Of a stretch of DNA of 64,000 nucleotides, positions 1-11,470 are shown piece by piece. The stretch's first letter is position 1, and every line of letters begins with the position of its first letter. Source of the stretch: Zea mays (lineage: Eukaryota > Streptophyta > Magnoliopsida > Poales > Poaceae); the NCBI RefSeq assembly GCF_902167145.1, contig NC_050096.1, positions 161,571,825 to 161,635,824 on the forward strand, read 5' to 3'. Under the pieces are notes generated by a model. The model had not been told where the DNA came from. It worked only from the letters and a program-made list of their open reading frames with translations, and did no database searches. The translations under genes and the position numbers were made by a program.

Positions 1-409
1 AACTCATTTAGTGCCTTAAATAATCAAATTATTCTCGGTTTGTTATAGTACATAGGGAATGAAAACGTAATATAGACAATTGATGTAGTAGTGTAGTGGT
101 ATAAGAGGGTATGCGAGAGAGAGGTTGCGAGTTTGAATCTCACCATTCACAAAACATATAAATTTGATTCAAAGTAATAGTGAAAAATGATAGGACAATG
201 GGTAAGGTAATAAATAGGTAGGGTTGAAGAGTTGTTCTTATAATTTTAAAAAATGTTTTGCTGTTTTTTGATTTTTTATTCGATTCTTAATTTGCCGAGT
301 GTTTTTCTTTACCGATAAAATATTTGCCGAGTGTTACACTCGGCAAAGGCTTTACCGAGTGTAAAATAGCCTTTGCCGACACTCGGCAAAGAACGCGATT
401 CCGGTAGTG
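1..409. mobile_element. CACTA (En/Spm-type) transposon end
   Basis: One terminus of a CACTA DNA transposon whose other end lies outside the window. Read inward from 409 on the minus strand the end is CACTACCGGAATC, the diagnostic CACTA terminus. It is followed by subterminal copies of TTTGCCGAGTG and its complement CACTCGGCAAA at about 292-392, the short repeats to which the element's transposase would bind. Bases 410-412 (ATG) would be one copy of the expected 3-bp target duplication, but the partner copy is not visible. The flanking DNA on the right is LINE sequence, so the element inserted into the LINE. No transposase coding sequence is present in this part. Confidence 0.85.
97..140 (+). 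other. tRNA-like box A / box B pair inside the CACTA end
   Basis: TGGTATAAGAG at 97-107 fits the box A consensus TRGYNNARNNG, and AGTTTGAATCT at 130-140 resembles box B GGTTCGANTCC with three mismatches. The spacing is right for a tRNA or a tRNA-derived SINE head. I cannot fold a convincing cloverleaf with an acceptor stem from the flanks, so this is at most a tRNA-derived relic or a SINE fragment. Confidence 0.3.
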
Positions 410-513
410 ATGAATGTTTTTAGTGATTACCTCATCGGTTCTAAATCTTTAATGAGATTTTGTGGTGAATTGATAAGACTTATATAGAGCCCACGATACA
501 GAGTCTCCTCCTT
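410..513 (-). pseudogene. LINE ORF2 fragment, post-RT (zf-RVT) region
   Basis: The minus strand reads GDSVSWALYKSYQFTTKSH, the type of W-x-L...S-x-x-F-T-T-K-S segment found after the RT domain of plant LINE ORF2. It continues from the piece ending at 22202 (ELCADLQGYTWSQG) when the 514-22201 retrotransposon and one TCCTT duplication are removed. A stop follows within about 20 codons, and the CACTA element cuts the sequence at 409. Confidence 0.7.
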
Positions 514-3040
514 TGAAGCGCTCCAATCCTTTGGGACTCAAATGTGATACAATTACTAGTCCCAGGAGGCTAGTAAACACATTTATACAAAAGATGATTT
601 CAGATCTGCTTCAAACGAGACTAACCTATAAAGGTGGCGAACAACTTTAAGAGTTGGTCCACAATTTGGGACATATCATCAGAGTGGGGCTGAAGTAGCC
701 CGATATACGCAGTGAAGCAAATCAGCGGTCCAACAGCCACAGGCAAGGTTGGGAACAGTCGTAACTCTTACCCGATCTCCTTTTTCTGAAAAACCACAAA
801 TAAGCAAGGTGAGTACAAACGTACTCAGCAGCCCACCTTCACCCGTGGAATGGGGAAATCAGATATAATGCATGGAATATATGGAGATCAAGATATTTTG
901 CAAAAGCAACAATATTTTATGCACGGTTGTTTTGAAAAAACATTTTGTATTTTGCAAAGCGCATCCTCTCCAAAAGGAGCAGGAAGTTTTTATGTATAGA
1001 ACAAAATCCCTTGGACTAAGCCATCCAGATATCTCAGCAGTTTCCCACTGGTTTTCATTTTCAAAAACAGCTACTGGACTTCCCGTCCACCATAGCTCAC
1101 GGCTCTACCGCCGGACCTTTTAAAAACCATTTTTCTCAAATGCACCCTTTTTTGAAAACAAAACATTAATTGCCATACCATACCAGACTCGTCCATTCCT
1201 GTGGACACGGACTATTCGAATAGGTTTTCAAACTCTGCGTAGAGGTGTACACTTTACCCACTAGTCCAGTTTCTGCGATCTCACCGTCGTGAGACCCGAA
1301 TGCCGAATCTCTTTCTTTCCTCGCACGTCCTAACCTTAACGATTATAACGGAAGGATTCAGGCCACCGCCATGTCCAAACCGGACAAAACATTCCCCCTC
1401 CTTATCCTCCCGGTGCTCCCCAGCCTTCATAACCCTGGGGTTGGACCGTACGAGTTCAGATTGAGTGACTGCCCACACAGTCTCGAGTGGTTGTACTTAT
1501 CATGAGTACAGGTAGTGAAGGATGACAAACCGGTCCGTATGTGAGGGGACAATCCTTCTGCTCATATCTAAACCAGCTGAGCCATCATCTTAGGCCCTCC
1601 CCTAAACCAGGGATTCCCTGATCATCCCTACTCAAAGGTGATAAGGGTGAAAACCCTTCATCATACACATTTTGAAAAGCATTTTCTTTTGAAAACTCAC
1701 ACCTTTCCTCAAATAATTTGTAACAAATATATCAGGGATTGATTGTGGCAAGCAGCTGGGTGGCTATAATAACTTGTCTCAAAATCATATCATGCATAAA
1801 ATAACAGGCTGAGGGTTGTGGTTGAAAAATCATAGGTAATTTATGCATCGAAGGGATCCAGTGAGCTTGCCGTGCTTATCCGGCGAAGGGGGAAGAGGAG
1901 CTCGCGGAACTGGCTTCTAGCTCCATTGCCTGGCGTAGACTTGCAGATCTAGCCTCTACGAGACGGCACAAACGCTCCGATAACTATGCAACATGAACAA
2001 GCAAACATACAAACCAACAAGTATACCAACAAATATTTAGTATAGTGGTCAGAATAGAGATATATGGATGGGTAGAGTCTTGAGTAGAATCTGTGTCATG
2101 TGGTGTTGAGATACTGCTGGTGGTGGAGCGAAGGTGCTTACCAGGAGGGTGGACTGGAGACGAAGCGACACTATGCGTGTAGCCGGCAGAGCGGAGTAAC
2201 TGGGTGGGTGGGATGTTTGCCTTGGCTGAGGGTGTCGAGTGTGTGTGGAGAGGGAGAGGGTAGCTGGGTGTATTGATAGCTGGGTGTATGTGGTGTAGCA
2301 CAGTGAAGTTCACTGTTGGTGAGAATAGTGACGATTGAATCGTCTGACTTAATATGAACAGGAGAGTTATAGGCAGAATATGGGACAAGAGTATTTTGAG
2401 AGTTTTCTGGAATATGAACCATGCTTAAGGGATGACATGGTTGGATAGGGAATAATTTGACAAGAATTTTAGAAACAAGAATGACTGAAATCTGAGTTTG
2501 GATGGAGGAGTTTTGGATTTTATAATCATAGGGAGAAAAAGAAAAGGAAAGGAATATTCTTGGAATATTCTAGAATTTGAATATTTAGAGATATTTGGAA
2601 AATCAAAAATACAAATGTATTTTTGAGCGGGGTGCGAGGAATTATTTTTGGGCTTTTCTTGGGCAGAGGTTTATGTTGGTGAAAACTGTTCCTACCTACT
2701 GTGTCACATCAGACAGCAGTGAGGCGAGACCCAAATAGCTGGAATGCTGTGATATTCTGGTCCGAGTGGGCTGTGGTATCTTGGGCTAGGTTTTTATAGG
2801 ATTGAAGACGTATCCATACAAACATGGTTTGCCTTTCTTTTTGGAAGTCTGGCTTGAAAGAATCCCAAAGTTAAGCGTGCTCAACTTGGAGAAATCTAGG
2901 ATGAGTGACCAGATGGGAAGTTCCCTACTGGAATGAAAATCACAGTCACCGGAGTTCGTATGACTGGAATATGGGTCTGTCTGGTCTTAGGTGCACTGGA
3001 CATCATGATGGATGAATAGTTGAATTTCGGGGTGGTCGGA

Positions 3041-3353
3041 TGATCGATAAATAGTAACGATGAATAGTAATGGTGAATAGTGATGGTGAATAGTCGTATG
3101 AACGAACGATGAACTGTGAATAGTGATGATGAATGAACGATGAATAGGAACTAACGATGAACGATCGAACGAACGAACGATCGGAATTTCGGCAGCATAA
3201 CGACAGGAAAAAGATTATTTGGACGAACGGACGAACGATCGAACGAACGGACGAACGAACCATGAACGATCGCACGAACGATCGAACGATCGGACGAACG
3301 AACGAACAAGCTAAGAACAGGGGGACGAACGATCGAAGAACGACCGAACGATC
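3041..3353. repeat. Degenerate GAAC/GATC and GATGAATAGT short-unit tract
   Basis: The first half is made of variants of GATGAATAGTAAC and the second half of CGAACGAACGATCGAACG, interrupted once by a unique stretch at about 3180-3222. Both strands stay open in several frames only because the short units lack stops. The tract is also present in the partner LTR at 21121-21475, with unit changes. Confidence 0.8.
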
Positions 3354-3470
3354 CTTGTGCTATTGTGTGCTTGTGTGGGAGGTGGAGTGGGAGTGGGCGT
3401 GTGGGTGTGGGGGGAGAGGGAGTTGCCATGAAATGGCTTGGGGTGGGATGAGAGGAGGCCCTTGACCCTC

Positions 3471-3478
3471 TATTTATA
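3471..3478 (-). promoter_or_regulatory. LTR TATA box
   Basis: TATAAATA on the minus strand in a CCATGGC-TATAAATA-GAGGG context, about 460 bp from the LTR's 5' end. This position fits the U3/R promoter of the LTR. Confidence 0.6.
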
Positions 3479-3938
3479 GCCATGGTGGGGGGATTAGGGG
3501 GAGGGATGAGAGGATTAGTGGGAGGATGAGAGGATTAGTGGGAGATTAGCATGAATTTGTCTTATATGAGTGTAATTAGCTTGTAGAGCTCACCATATGA
3601 CACCGGAGGCATACGTATACGTATGGGCATGAGGAAAGTTATGAAAAAAATATTTGTAGGGACTTCAAAAATGATTCTGAAGGTATTTCTCAGGAAGAAA
3701 ATACTTGGAGATATATCGGTGTAATATTTGGGCAGTATTTCTGAAAGAGTTTGAGGGTGATCACTGGGGAAATATTTGTAGGATATTTTGAGGAGGATTT
3801 TAGAGAGAACATAGACCACTATATTTTACTTGTTGATATCAACTTGTAAACAAACATTTTGAAACAAAATTTGAAATTCATTTTGAATTTAGAGCGAGTT
3901 TAAGAATATTTTAGAATTTGAATTTTTGGGATGCTACA

Positions 3939-3974
3939 AATCTACCCCACTTAAAAGGAATCTCGTCCTCGAGA
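3939..3974 (-). promoter_or_regulatory. Polypurine tract and conserved pre-LTR block of the 514-22201 element
   Basis: On the minus strand the order is TCTCGAGGACGAGATT (3974-3959), a short spacer, then AAGTGGGGTAGATT directly before the LTR start TGTAGC. The purine tract would prime plus-strand DNA synthesis. The same arrangement precedes the 3' LTR of the Tekay element (14836-14872) and of the 35525-38466 element (37218-37252). Confidence 0.75.
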
Positions 3975-5881
3975 CTCGGCTTAGAAGGGTTATGGGTATA
4001 GCTTTACTTCAGCTACATATCTTCACTTTGTAGACTCTTCTAGGAGATAGAGCTTCAACAAAATCTGACCTTTGAGGGGCATCTGGTTGCTGATTGCAAA
4101 CGCTGATTCTGGCTACTCAAAGAATCATCTTCAGGCTTCTAGGTTTCGCTTGGCAGCTAGCTTATTGAAGAAGCATCGATGCCGACACGCAAACCTTCCT
4201 CTTGCGAACTTCCACATGGATTTCTTCTTTGATTGGTCTTCTAGTGCTTCATCAACAAAACATGGGTGACCACTTCTCATCCAGAAACTTATAATCTTCG
4301 ATGATCTGGTCCTCCACAACCTTGCTACAGGCCTTCTTCTTTTTCTCCATAGCAGGAACCTTACTGGAACACTACCCCACTTAAAAAGAATGAGGGTAGA
4401 ACTCTTGAATCTTGGGGATTTGAACTCCTTGAAGTACCTTATAACAAGGGTGTTATGGGGCCTTCTTCTGCTGTTGCTGCTTGAGCCGGCTGCGGAGAAA
4501 TGACTGACACAGGGTTGATTCTGGGACAATCTTCTTCTCATCTTCTCTTCACTATCTTCTTTTCACTATATTTTTTCCTTTGCTCACTGACCCTTTCTTT
4601 CTCTTTGCTCTTCCCACTGGAGGATTTTATCAAAGAGTATTACCATCATACAGAGGAGGAAACCGAAGACTATGAACCATGTGCAACAGTCTTCAACCCA
4701 AGAATCACCAAGCATTGTGATCTTAGGGGCAAGGGAGTGGCAAATGGAGTTGCTTGCGATTTGGCAGAGGGGATTTATCTGGAGTGTGCTTTGCTTTGAG
4801 AGAGATGGGAGTTGAGGGAGCTGGTGGGGGGGGGGGGGAGTTTATAGGCGAGCGGGGGTGCTCGGGGGGGGGGGGGGTGTGGAGTGGTAGTGATGGAGCA
4901 GGTGACACGAGGCAGCAAGTGCGACAAGGGGAAGGGGGCCTGTTGCCGGCGACGATGGCGGTGGGTGCGCTGCAAAAGGGGGGCGTGGGTGGCGGTAGTG
5001 CGCATGGAGGCGGGCACGCGTGCGAGGGGCACGTGTGAGTGGTGGGGTCAATGACCCTGATGTTTGTGGTCTCTGGTTCCAAGAATCTTTGCCTCTCTGT
5101 ATGGTAATAACTCCTTCTGTCCTCTTTCCTGGCCAGTTTGACTCAGGGGTTGTGCTTTGATTCTCGTGGTCGGCCCTTTTGACTGAGCGGCTGGATAGGT
5201 TTCTTCTGTAGCTTATTCCAGGCTTCAAGGGTAAGCTTCTCGGTATCTTCTTGGGTAAGGCACTTTTCTCTTTAGATGGGTTAAGATGCGAATGGAAGCA
5301 TAAGGTGAGGATTAGCTCTAATTTGTGATTTATGTTTTTAGAGAAAACCTTTTTAAGAAAAACAAAAAGAAAACACACAAGCTCAGCAATGATAAGCACA
5401 AACAAATCAAATGTTTTGAATAAGGGAAGAATAGAGTTTTTTTCCAAAGCACGGAACTCAGATTCGAGGGCTAAGCATAACGACTATTGCTTGGCTCCTG
5501 AATTGAGAACTATACTAAATGCAACTTATGAGCACTAACGTTAAAGCATCACATATGCACTCAAAAGGGGAGAAAACATCAAGGGAAATTCATTTTGAAA
5601 TGCCATAGGGGGCCACACAATTAGAGTTTTGCAAAACACGAGTCTACACGATTACCTATCATACATGCAGGGCTCTAGCCAAAGTGAAGAAAAACTTCAC
5701 TACCCAATGCATGCAGAGGACTAGGCATAACTAACTTCAGACCAGACAACTTCTCTTCTGGGAAGGCTGGCACACAACTTCAATCTGAGACATCTCCTGG
5801 ATGGGTCAAGAGGGAGCTGATGTTGATGACTTCTTCTGGAAGCGACTGAGATGGCAAGACAGGGTCGAACTCTTCTTCAAG
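3975..5881 (-). other. Non-coding internal stretch of the 514-22201 element
   Basis: This lies between the end of the element's only ORF and the polypurine block. I see no conserved domain on either strand. Two G-rich runs at about 4827-4839 and 4865-4877, and pyrimidine-rich stretches at 4530-4620, produce long but low-complexity open frames that I do not regard as genes. Confidence 0.5.
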
Positions 5882-6530
5882 CTAGACTGGCTCTTGTAGC
5901 TCCTCAGAGGGCGGCGGTGCTGGTGGGGTGCTTGCGGCTTCTTCTTTGACCTCAAGGGATGGTGCTAGAATCTTCTTCATGGTGAGGGGCTCAAACAACT
6001 CTGGCAGGGGATCTTGGGAGGACTCGGGGTGCTCTTGCTTATTCATAGCCTGAGGGAAGACTAGAATTCCTTCCAAGACTATGGCTCCTTCCGGGAGTTC
6101 CCAAGCCTTCTTTTCTCCTCTGGTAGAGACCGGGTGACCTTCAAGAATCTGGGGATCTTCAGCTTTCATGGGTTGAACTGGGTTGGATGAAGCGGGTTCT
6201 TGGATCCGCAGGGCTCTACGTTGGTTATGGGTTACCAAGTAGGCCTCCATCAACTTCTGGACGTGCTCATCCTTGGCTTGCTTCAGGGCTTCAACAACAA
6301 TGGCTTCACGACTTTCCAAGGCAGCTACACGAGCTTGAGCTGAGGTGAGATCCACATGGATCTTACGGTTGAGCTTCTCTGCATCTTCTGCTCGGGCAAT
6401 CATCTGACGGTGGTGCCGAGCCAAGAAATCATACTGTGCATCTAGGGTGAGCAGGTATGCAGTGAGGTACACGACTGTGGGGTCATCCTCAAGCAGCAGC
6501 TACACTTCCAATGCACGTATCCTGGCCATC
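5882..6530 (-). pseudogene. C-terminal part of the ORF of unknown function in the 514-22201 element
   Basis: This continues the reading frame that starts at 18481 and is interrupted by the nested Tekay insertion. The junction reads in frame across the CCATC duplication. The protein part has a helical, charged segment around 6250-6460 (DFLARHHRQMIARAEDAEKL and following) likely to form a coiled coil, then a proline- and glutamate-rich tail ending at the stop 5884-5882. A TAG at 6502-6500 breaks the frame near the junction; a single C-to-T change in CAG (Gln) would explain it. It has no protease, RT or CCHC motif. I recognise the type as an ORF of grass non-autonomous LTR elements but know no function; a structural or packaging role is conjecture. 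Confidence 0.7.
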
Positions 6531-9500
6531 TGTAATACTCAAAAGTGTAATAAAGAAAATAGAGATAATCTCAATGGTTTGTGGCCTCTACTAATTATTG
6601 CATGTGTTCAACACTAGTTAAAAGTGGATGAATAGAACAACGAACACATAATTAATCTGTGCATCATGCTGAGTTTTTATTTGATTGTGCATTTGTGCTT
6701 AATAAAATAAATGTATCATCAATAGCATATCAATGGATCCATAGAATTCAAAGTCTAACTTGGAAATAAAACCATGAAAATAGAGGGGAGAAAGGAATTT
6801 TATCCAATAAATAAAAGTATAATTTAATAACTTCATCGCAGTAGGTATGATCAAACTAAATAATTATTCAGTGTACAAAAGTGCCACAAAGTTTGAATTT
6901 AAATTGAAGTTTGAATTTGGAATTCAAAATAAGACAAAGTAGGAAAAATAGAAACATAAAAAGAAAAAGAAAGGGAAAGGAAGCCTACCTGGGCTGACTT
7001 ACCGCAATTCAGCCCACCAGCAGAAGATCACCGCGCGGCCCAGCTCTTTCGCGCCCGCTCGCGCGTGCTGCTGACAAATTGGTCCCGCGCGTCATCCGCT
7101 GTTTTGCACCCACGTTGAACCGGCCCCTCACTGCGCCCGGGGACCCACTGTCAGACTCGTCTTCAAACGCAGTAAACCTCGGGCTAACTCGCGCCGCGGA
7201 CTCCGTCCTCCGCACCCGCCGGCCGGATTTACCGGTTCCGCACTGCGAATTCTGTTGGGACCTCGGCCTATATGGGGGGGGGGGGAAGGATAGAGGAGGT
7301 CCGGCTACGCCGCAGAAACACCACCGCGCTTCTCTTGTGTACCACTCCCAGCCGCCTACAGTGAAGCCGCCGCGGGTTCATCAGGGCGTCAGGGCCACGG
7401 GGGAAAGCTGAGGATTGGGTCGGGAGTCGTCTGGTGACGCGGTAGTGCGGTTCGTCGGCGTGCTAGGAGGGATCGGACGGCGTGGCAACACGGATTCCTC
7501 GCCGGAGGTTTTGTCGCCGCAAGAAGCCGCCCTTCGTCGCGTCCGGGTTTGGTCATTCTTCAATACTCGGTGAGATAACCAAACCTAGCTTCGCAATTAC
7601 CTCTATTTCGGTTTGCGCCTATCGGATCGAGATATCGGAGCAGGATTCAGATAGTTGAGTGGCCGACGTTGATCTCCGCCGTGGGTTTTTGGACAGCGCC
7701 GCCGTTCTAGTCGCTGGGAGAAGGAAGAAGGTTTGGTGACCGTTGGTTTAGTAGTGAACGGCTGTGATTAGTCCGCGCGTACCCTTTCACCAAGTTTCGA
7801 TCTGGTTCGTCGATCTAGATCGGACGGACAGAGATAGATCTAGAATAATAAAACCCTCACCGTTTGATTCGGATCCAATGGACGCAATTCCGTACCGGTT
7901 CGCAGGAATAATGATTTAATCTGGGCGCTCAGTGTCTAATCCAGCGGCTCAGGTTCACCGATACCCCTTCGGCCCTAGAACTTTGCATAAAAGCCCCTGC
8001 GTTTAGTCGAATTAGAACCCACCGTCCAGTGGGAAGTTTTCTGAGTCTAGAGTAATCTTGCGCCAGAGCCCCTGGACTTTTCAGGAATTGAGGTCCAGTC
8101 CAGTACCGAGTTAAATTGATTAAATGAATTGGAAATTGGATTTTTAATATGAAAATAAACCCTAGAACTTCAATAATTCATAGAAAATGCATATGAACTC
8201 CAAATTACTTCATTCCAGTCCCTAAAATTTTGTAATTTTATTATCTATCACTTAGTGTCTCTGTTTTATCATGACAACAGTAAGAAATTTAATTTCCCAC
8301 TTAATCCTATTTCAACCACATAAAACCTTTAGAAATTCATATCTTAAAATCTATAACTCCAAAAATTATGATTTCTGTTCCTAGGATTTTATTTTAATGA
8401 GTAGATTATTACTGTGTATTTTGTTTATATGTTTGGTGTAATGTTAATTTCTCTATATACATTGTGCTTGTTTGTATTGTGGCGAGTAGAAGAGCCCGTG
8501 ACCGAGGATCCTGGTGAGCAGCAGGTTGAAGTAGCTGAGCAGGAGCTCATTGAAGGCAAGTTGTGCCCTTGACCACTTTTTACCCAATAATGTTCTTTAA
8601 TGTCACTTATCCATGCATAGGCTAATTTTGATGGGACCCGATAGGTCACCCTAGATTGTTAATCTCATTACCTTGTTTACCCCTGAATCACTTGGGTAGT
8701 TTGCTATTGCTTTATATGGTTTTGGGATAATCATTTATTACCTCTATGTTCCAATTCTTTTTGTTATTCTATTTATGTTCATGATGAGATCATTAATGTT
8801 AATTGGAACATAGAGCTTAACTTGAGAACCACGTGCCACCACAAGGGTTTAATGGGACGCCCTTGGCTGACTAATTAGGAAAGCTAGTGGAAGACTACCT
8901 TACCCGAAAGGGGCAAGGGCAGTAGGGGAGTGGTCAGTGTAGGGAGGTCCTTGGTTGATTTTGCTGCGATGGCGGTCAGGCAAGAACCCTGCATTGGAGC
9001 CTCCTATAAACTGTAGCGGGTTTTCAGAAGCTAGTGGAACTTTGTAAAGGCCTCGTAGTGTTGCCCTGCCGCGCTTCCTAGGTAGAGGTGTATGGGAGTC
9101 GCGACCCCTTGGCAGATGGGTAACATGACTTGTGGGTAAAGGGTACAACCTCTGCAGAGTGTAAAAACTGGTATACTAGCCGAGCTCACGGTCATGAGCA
9201 GCTCAGGACTCTCTGATGATTAAATTATGGAACTTAAATTCAATTTTGTCATTTGCATTGCATGGGTTTATTATTAATTTGTTCTATTACTTTACTTAAG
9301 GTTTGGTATTTACTTACATATAGTAATTGCTAATAAAATTTTGACCAACATTAAAAGCAATGCTCAGCTTTAACCATTCTCTTTGATAAGCCTTACACTC
9401 CATGAGCTCCCACCTTTGATGAGTTCATGTCACATTATTCCCCACGACTTGTTGAGCGATGAACGTATGTGAGCTCACTCTTGCTGTCTCACACCCCCAC

Positions 9501-9763
9501 AGGAGAAGAGCAGGTGGTTCAGGAGGAGCCACAAGGCGAGGAGTTTGATCTGATCTAGGTGGCGTTTCTCAGTTGACATTGGCGCCGACGATCCTTAGTT
9601 CGTTTTATGTTTATTCTTTTATTTTGTAATAAGTCTTCCGCTATGTAATAAATACTCTGATTATTGTGACATTTATCTCTATACACTCTGTTATTATATA
9701 TGTTGTCTTCTTGGCGCATGTATGAGATGCACCTGGCTTTGTTCCTTAAAGTCGGGTGTGACA
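6531..9763 (+). repeat. 5' LTR of the Tekay element
   Basis: A 3233-bp LTR, TGTAATACTC...GGGTGTGACA, exactly as long as its partner 14873-18105. A CTATATGG sequence at about 7268 is a possible promoter element. Shadow ORFs inside both LTRs are identical because the LTRs are. Confidence 0.95.
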
Positions 9764-9767
9764 GAAG

Positions 9768-9778
9768 TGGTATCAGAG
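9768..9778 (+). promoter_or_regulatory. Primer binding site (tRNA-iMet) of the Tekay element
   Basis: TGGTATCAGAG lies four bases after the LTR end. It is complementary to the 3' end of initiator tRNA-Met, the usual primer for plant gypsy and copia elements. Confidence 0.9.
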
Positions 9779-10243
9779 GAAATGTTGACTGTAGGACGAA
9801 ACCTAGATAGAAATGGACAGACCCTTTCCTACTTACCTTACTCTGACTCATTCTATACTCATCTCATCTTGATCTTGTCTCACCTTTTGCTGTTCTACTC
9901 TGATCATTCTTACCTCCTCTATTCTAAGACAAGATGGATTTCACACCTTGGAATCCTACCACTATGGTCTTTTAAGAGATAGAGAACCCAAGACAAAATT
10001 TAAAACTATTTTCTTTATTTAAAAAAATGATTGGTTGATTGTGCTGATGATAAATGCCTGATTTGCTTCTTTGATTGATTGAATTATTATAGATGGACAT
10101 CTTAGCATGTACCACCATAAGGTATTGAATTAGATATGGTAGGGAAGATATTAATCTGCTTAGCTAATAAAATCCCCCAAAGTAACCTGATTTGTAAATA
10201 CCTGCCTTGTCTACTATTCTCTTACCATATGTATCTAACTCAG
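9779..10243 (+). other. Untranslated leader of the Tekay element
   Basis: AT-rich leader between the primer site and the gag start. Nothing else is recognisable in it. Confidence 0.7.
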
Positions 10244-11470
10244 ATGGTCAATACCAGGCGGGGTGGTGGAATTGATTTACCTCCCAATCGACACACTCGG
10301 AGGATATTTAGACAACCCTAGCCACAACCAGTAGAGATGGATCCTCCACCACCGCCTCCACCAGCAGGAGTTGACCCACTGGTTGCAGCTCAGATGAGGA
10401 TGATGCAACAGATGGCGGACACTATGGCAGATATGCATGCTCAGATGCAGCAGGAACGCCAGGAGATGCGCCAAGAGCGGGAGGATATACGTCGAGAGCT
10501 GCGCCAAGAACGAGAAGAGATACGTCAGGAAAGGAGGGCGCAACAACAGCAGCTGCAATAGCAAATGCAACAACAACAGCAAATGCAACAGCAACAGCAA
10601 CAAGTACCACTGCCTCCACCACCACCACCAGTTCCACCCCATGATAAGCATAGGGAGTTCATGAGTCATAAGACACCTACATTCGCTAGCTCACCTGATC
10701 CACTGGACGCGGATGATTGGCTGAAGTCCGTTGAGAAGATGCTGAATATTGCACAATGTACTGACCGGGAGAAGGTTTTATATGCTTCTGGACGTCTGAC
10801 AGGTCCTGCTACTGACTGGTGGGATTCATATACTGCCGCCCACGATGCTGCTGATACTATCACTTGGGCAGAGTTCAGTACACAGTTCAGGAATTATCAT
10901 ATACCAGCTGGATTGATGAAGATTAAGAAGAAGGAATTTCTATCGCTGAAGCAAGGAAGCATGACAGTCAGCGAGTACCGCGACAAGTTTATCCAGTTAT
11001 CCAGATATGTCCCTGATGAAGTTGCTGAAGATGAGAGGAAGCAGGAGCATTTTATTGAAGGACTTAATGGACCACTGCAGTATGCTCTAGTGACACATAC
11101 ATTTCCATCATTTCAGAGGCTGCTTGATAAGGCCCTGGCTATTGAACACAAGCGTGTTCAGCTGGGAGATTTGAAGAGAAAGGCTATATCTCAAGGACAA
11201 TGAAGCAACAGTGTTCGACCTCGCTACAGTTCACCCCAGGGTACACCAGTTCGCACTGGCGGAGGCCAGCGCCCAATTCAGCAATCACCTTTGAGGACTC
11301 CACCTCCTCGACAGGCTACCCCTACCGGCACCCCGACAAAGTTTTCAGGACAGAGTCCAGGCACTACTTGTTTCAAGTGTGGGAAGACTGGTCACTATGC
11401 AAATGTCTGCCCACAGAGGATTGCTACTACTCCAGTTCAGAGCAGGCAGCAAACTCTAGGATCTGGCAAG
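10244..11470 (+). pseudogene. gag: Gag region of the Tekay element
   Basis: Gag forms the virus-like particle and binds element RNA in the cytoplasm. The ATG at 10244 begins MVNTRRGGGIDLPPN, a typical Tekay-type start, and all following segments stay in one frame. Order: proline-rich part (10337-10380), charged helix with repeated RQEREE-like units (10440-10540), glutamine-rich run (10541-10605), retrotransposon Gag domain (about 10680-11160) and a CCHC knuckle [14 protein letters not shown] at 11369-11410. Three in-frame stops, TAG 10319-10321, TAG 10559-10561 and TGA 11201-11203, each fit a C-to-T change from CAG, CAG and CGA. Gag is continuous with pol, with no frameshift or stop separating them in the ancestral frame. 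Confidence 0.88.

Larger units (their letters stand above)
514..3938 (-). repeat. 3' LTR of the 514-22201 element
   Basis: This 3425-bp LTR is colinear with 18599-22201 and starts and ends TG...CA on either strand. It lacks the 137-bp MITE found in the partner LTR. It holds the degenerate GAAC/GATC repeat tract and an intact minus-strand TATA box. Confidence 0.88.

Noticed and set aside
97..140. Genuine tRNA gene
   Set aside because: Box B is imperfect and I cannot find a seven-base acceptor stem, so it is kept only as a tRNA-like relic.
3003..3483. Open frames on both strands in the GAAC/GATC tract
   Set aside because: Arg/Ser/Asn repeats arise from the 4-bp units. They are open on both strands at once and have no domain.
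4842..5447. 201-codon minus-strand frame in the 514-22201 element
   Set aside because: Composition follows poly-G/poly-C runs and Pro-rich low complexity. It has no recognisable domain or upstream signals.
7079..7563. Frames in the GC-rich part of the Tekay LTR, repeated at 15351-15904
   Set aside because: They lie inside LTR non-coding sequence and are duplicated only because the LTR is.
10277..10669. Trp/Leu-rich minus-strand frame
   Set aside because: It is the complement of the Gln/Pro-rich gag region of the Tekay element.
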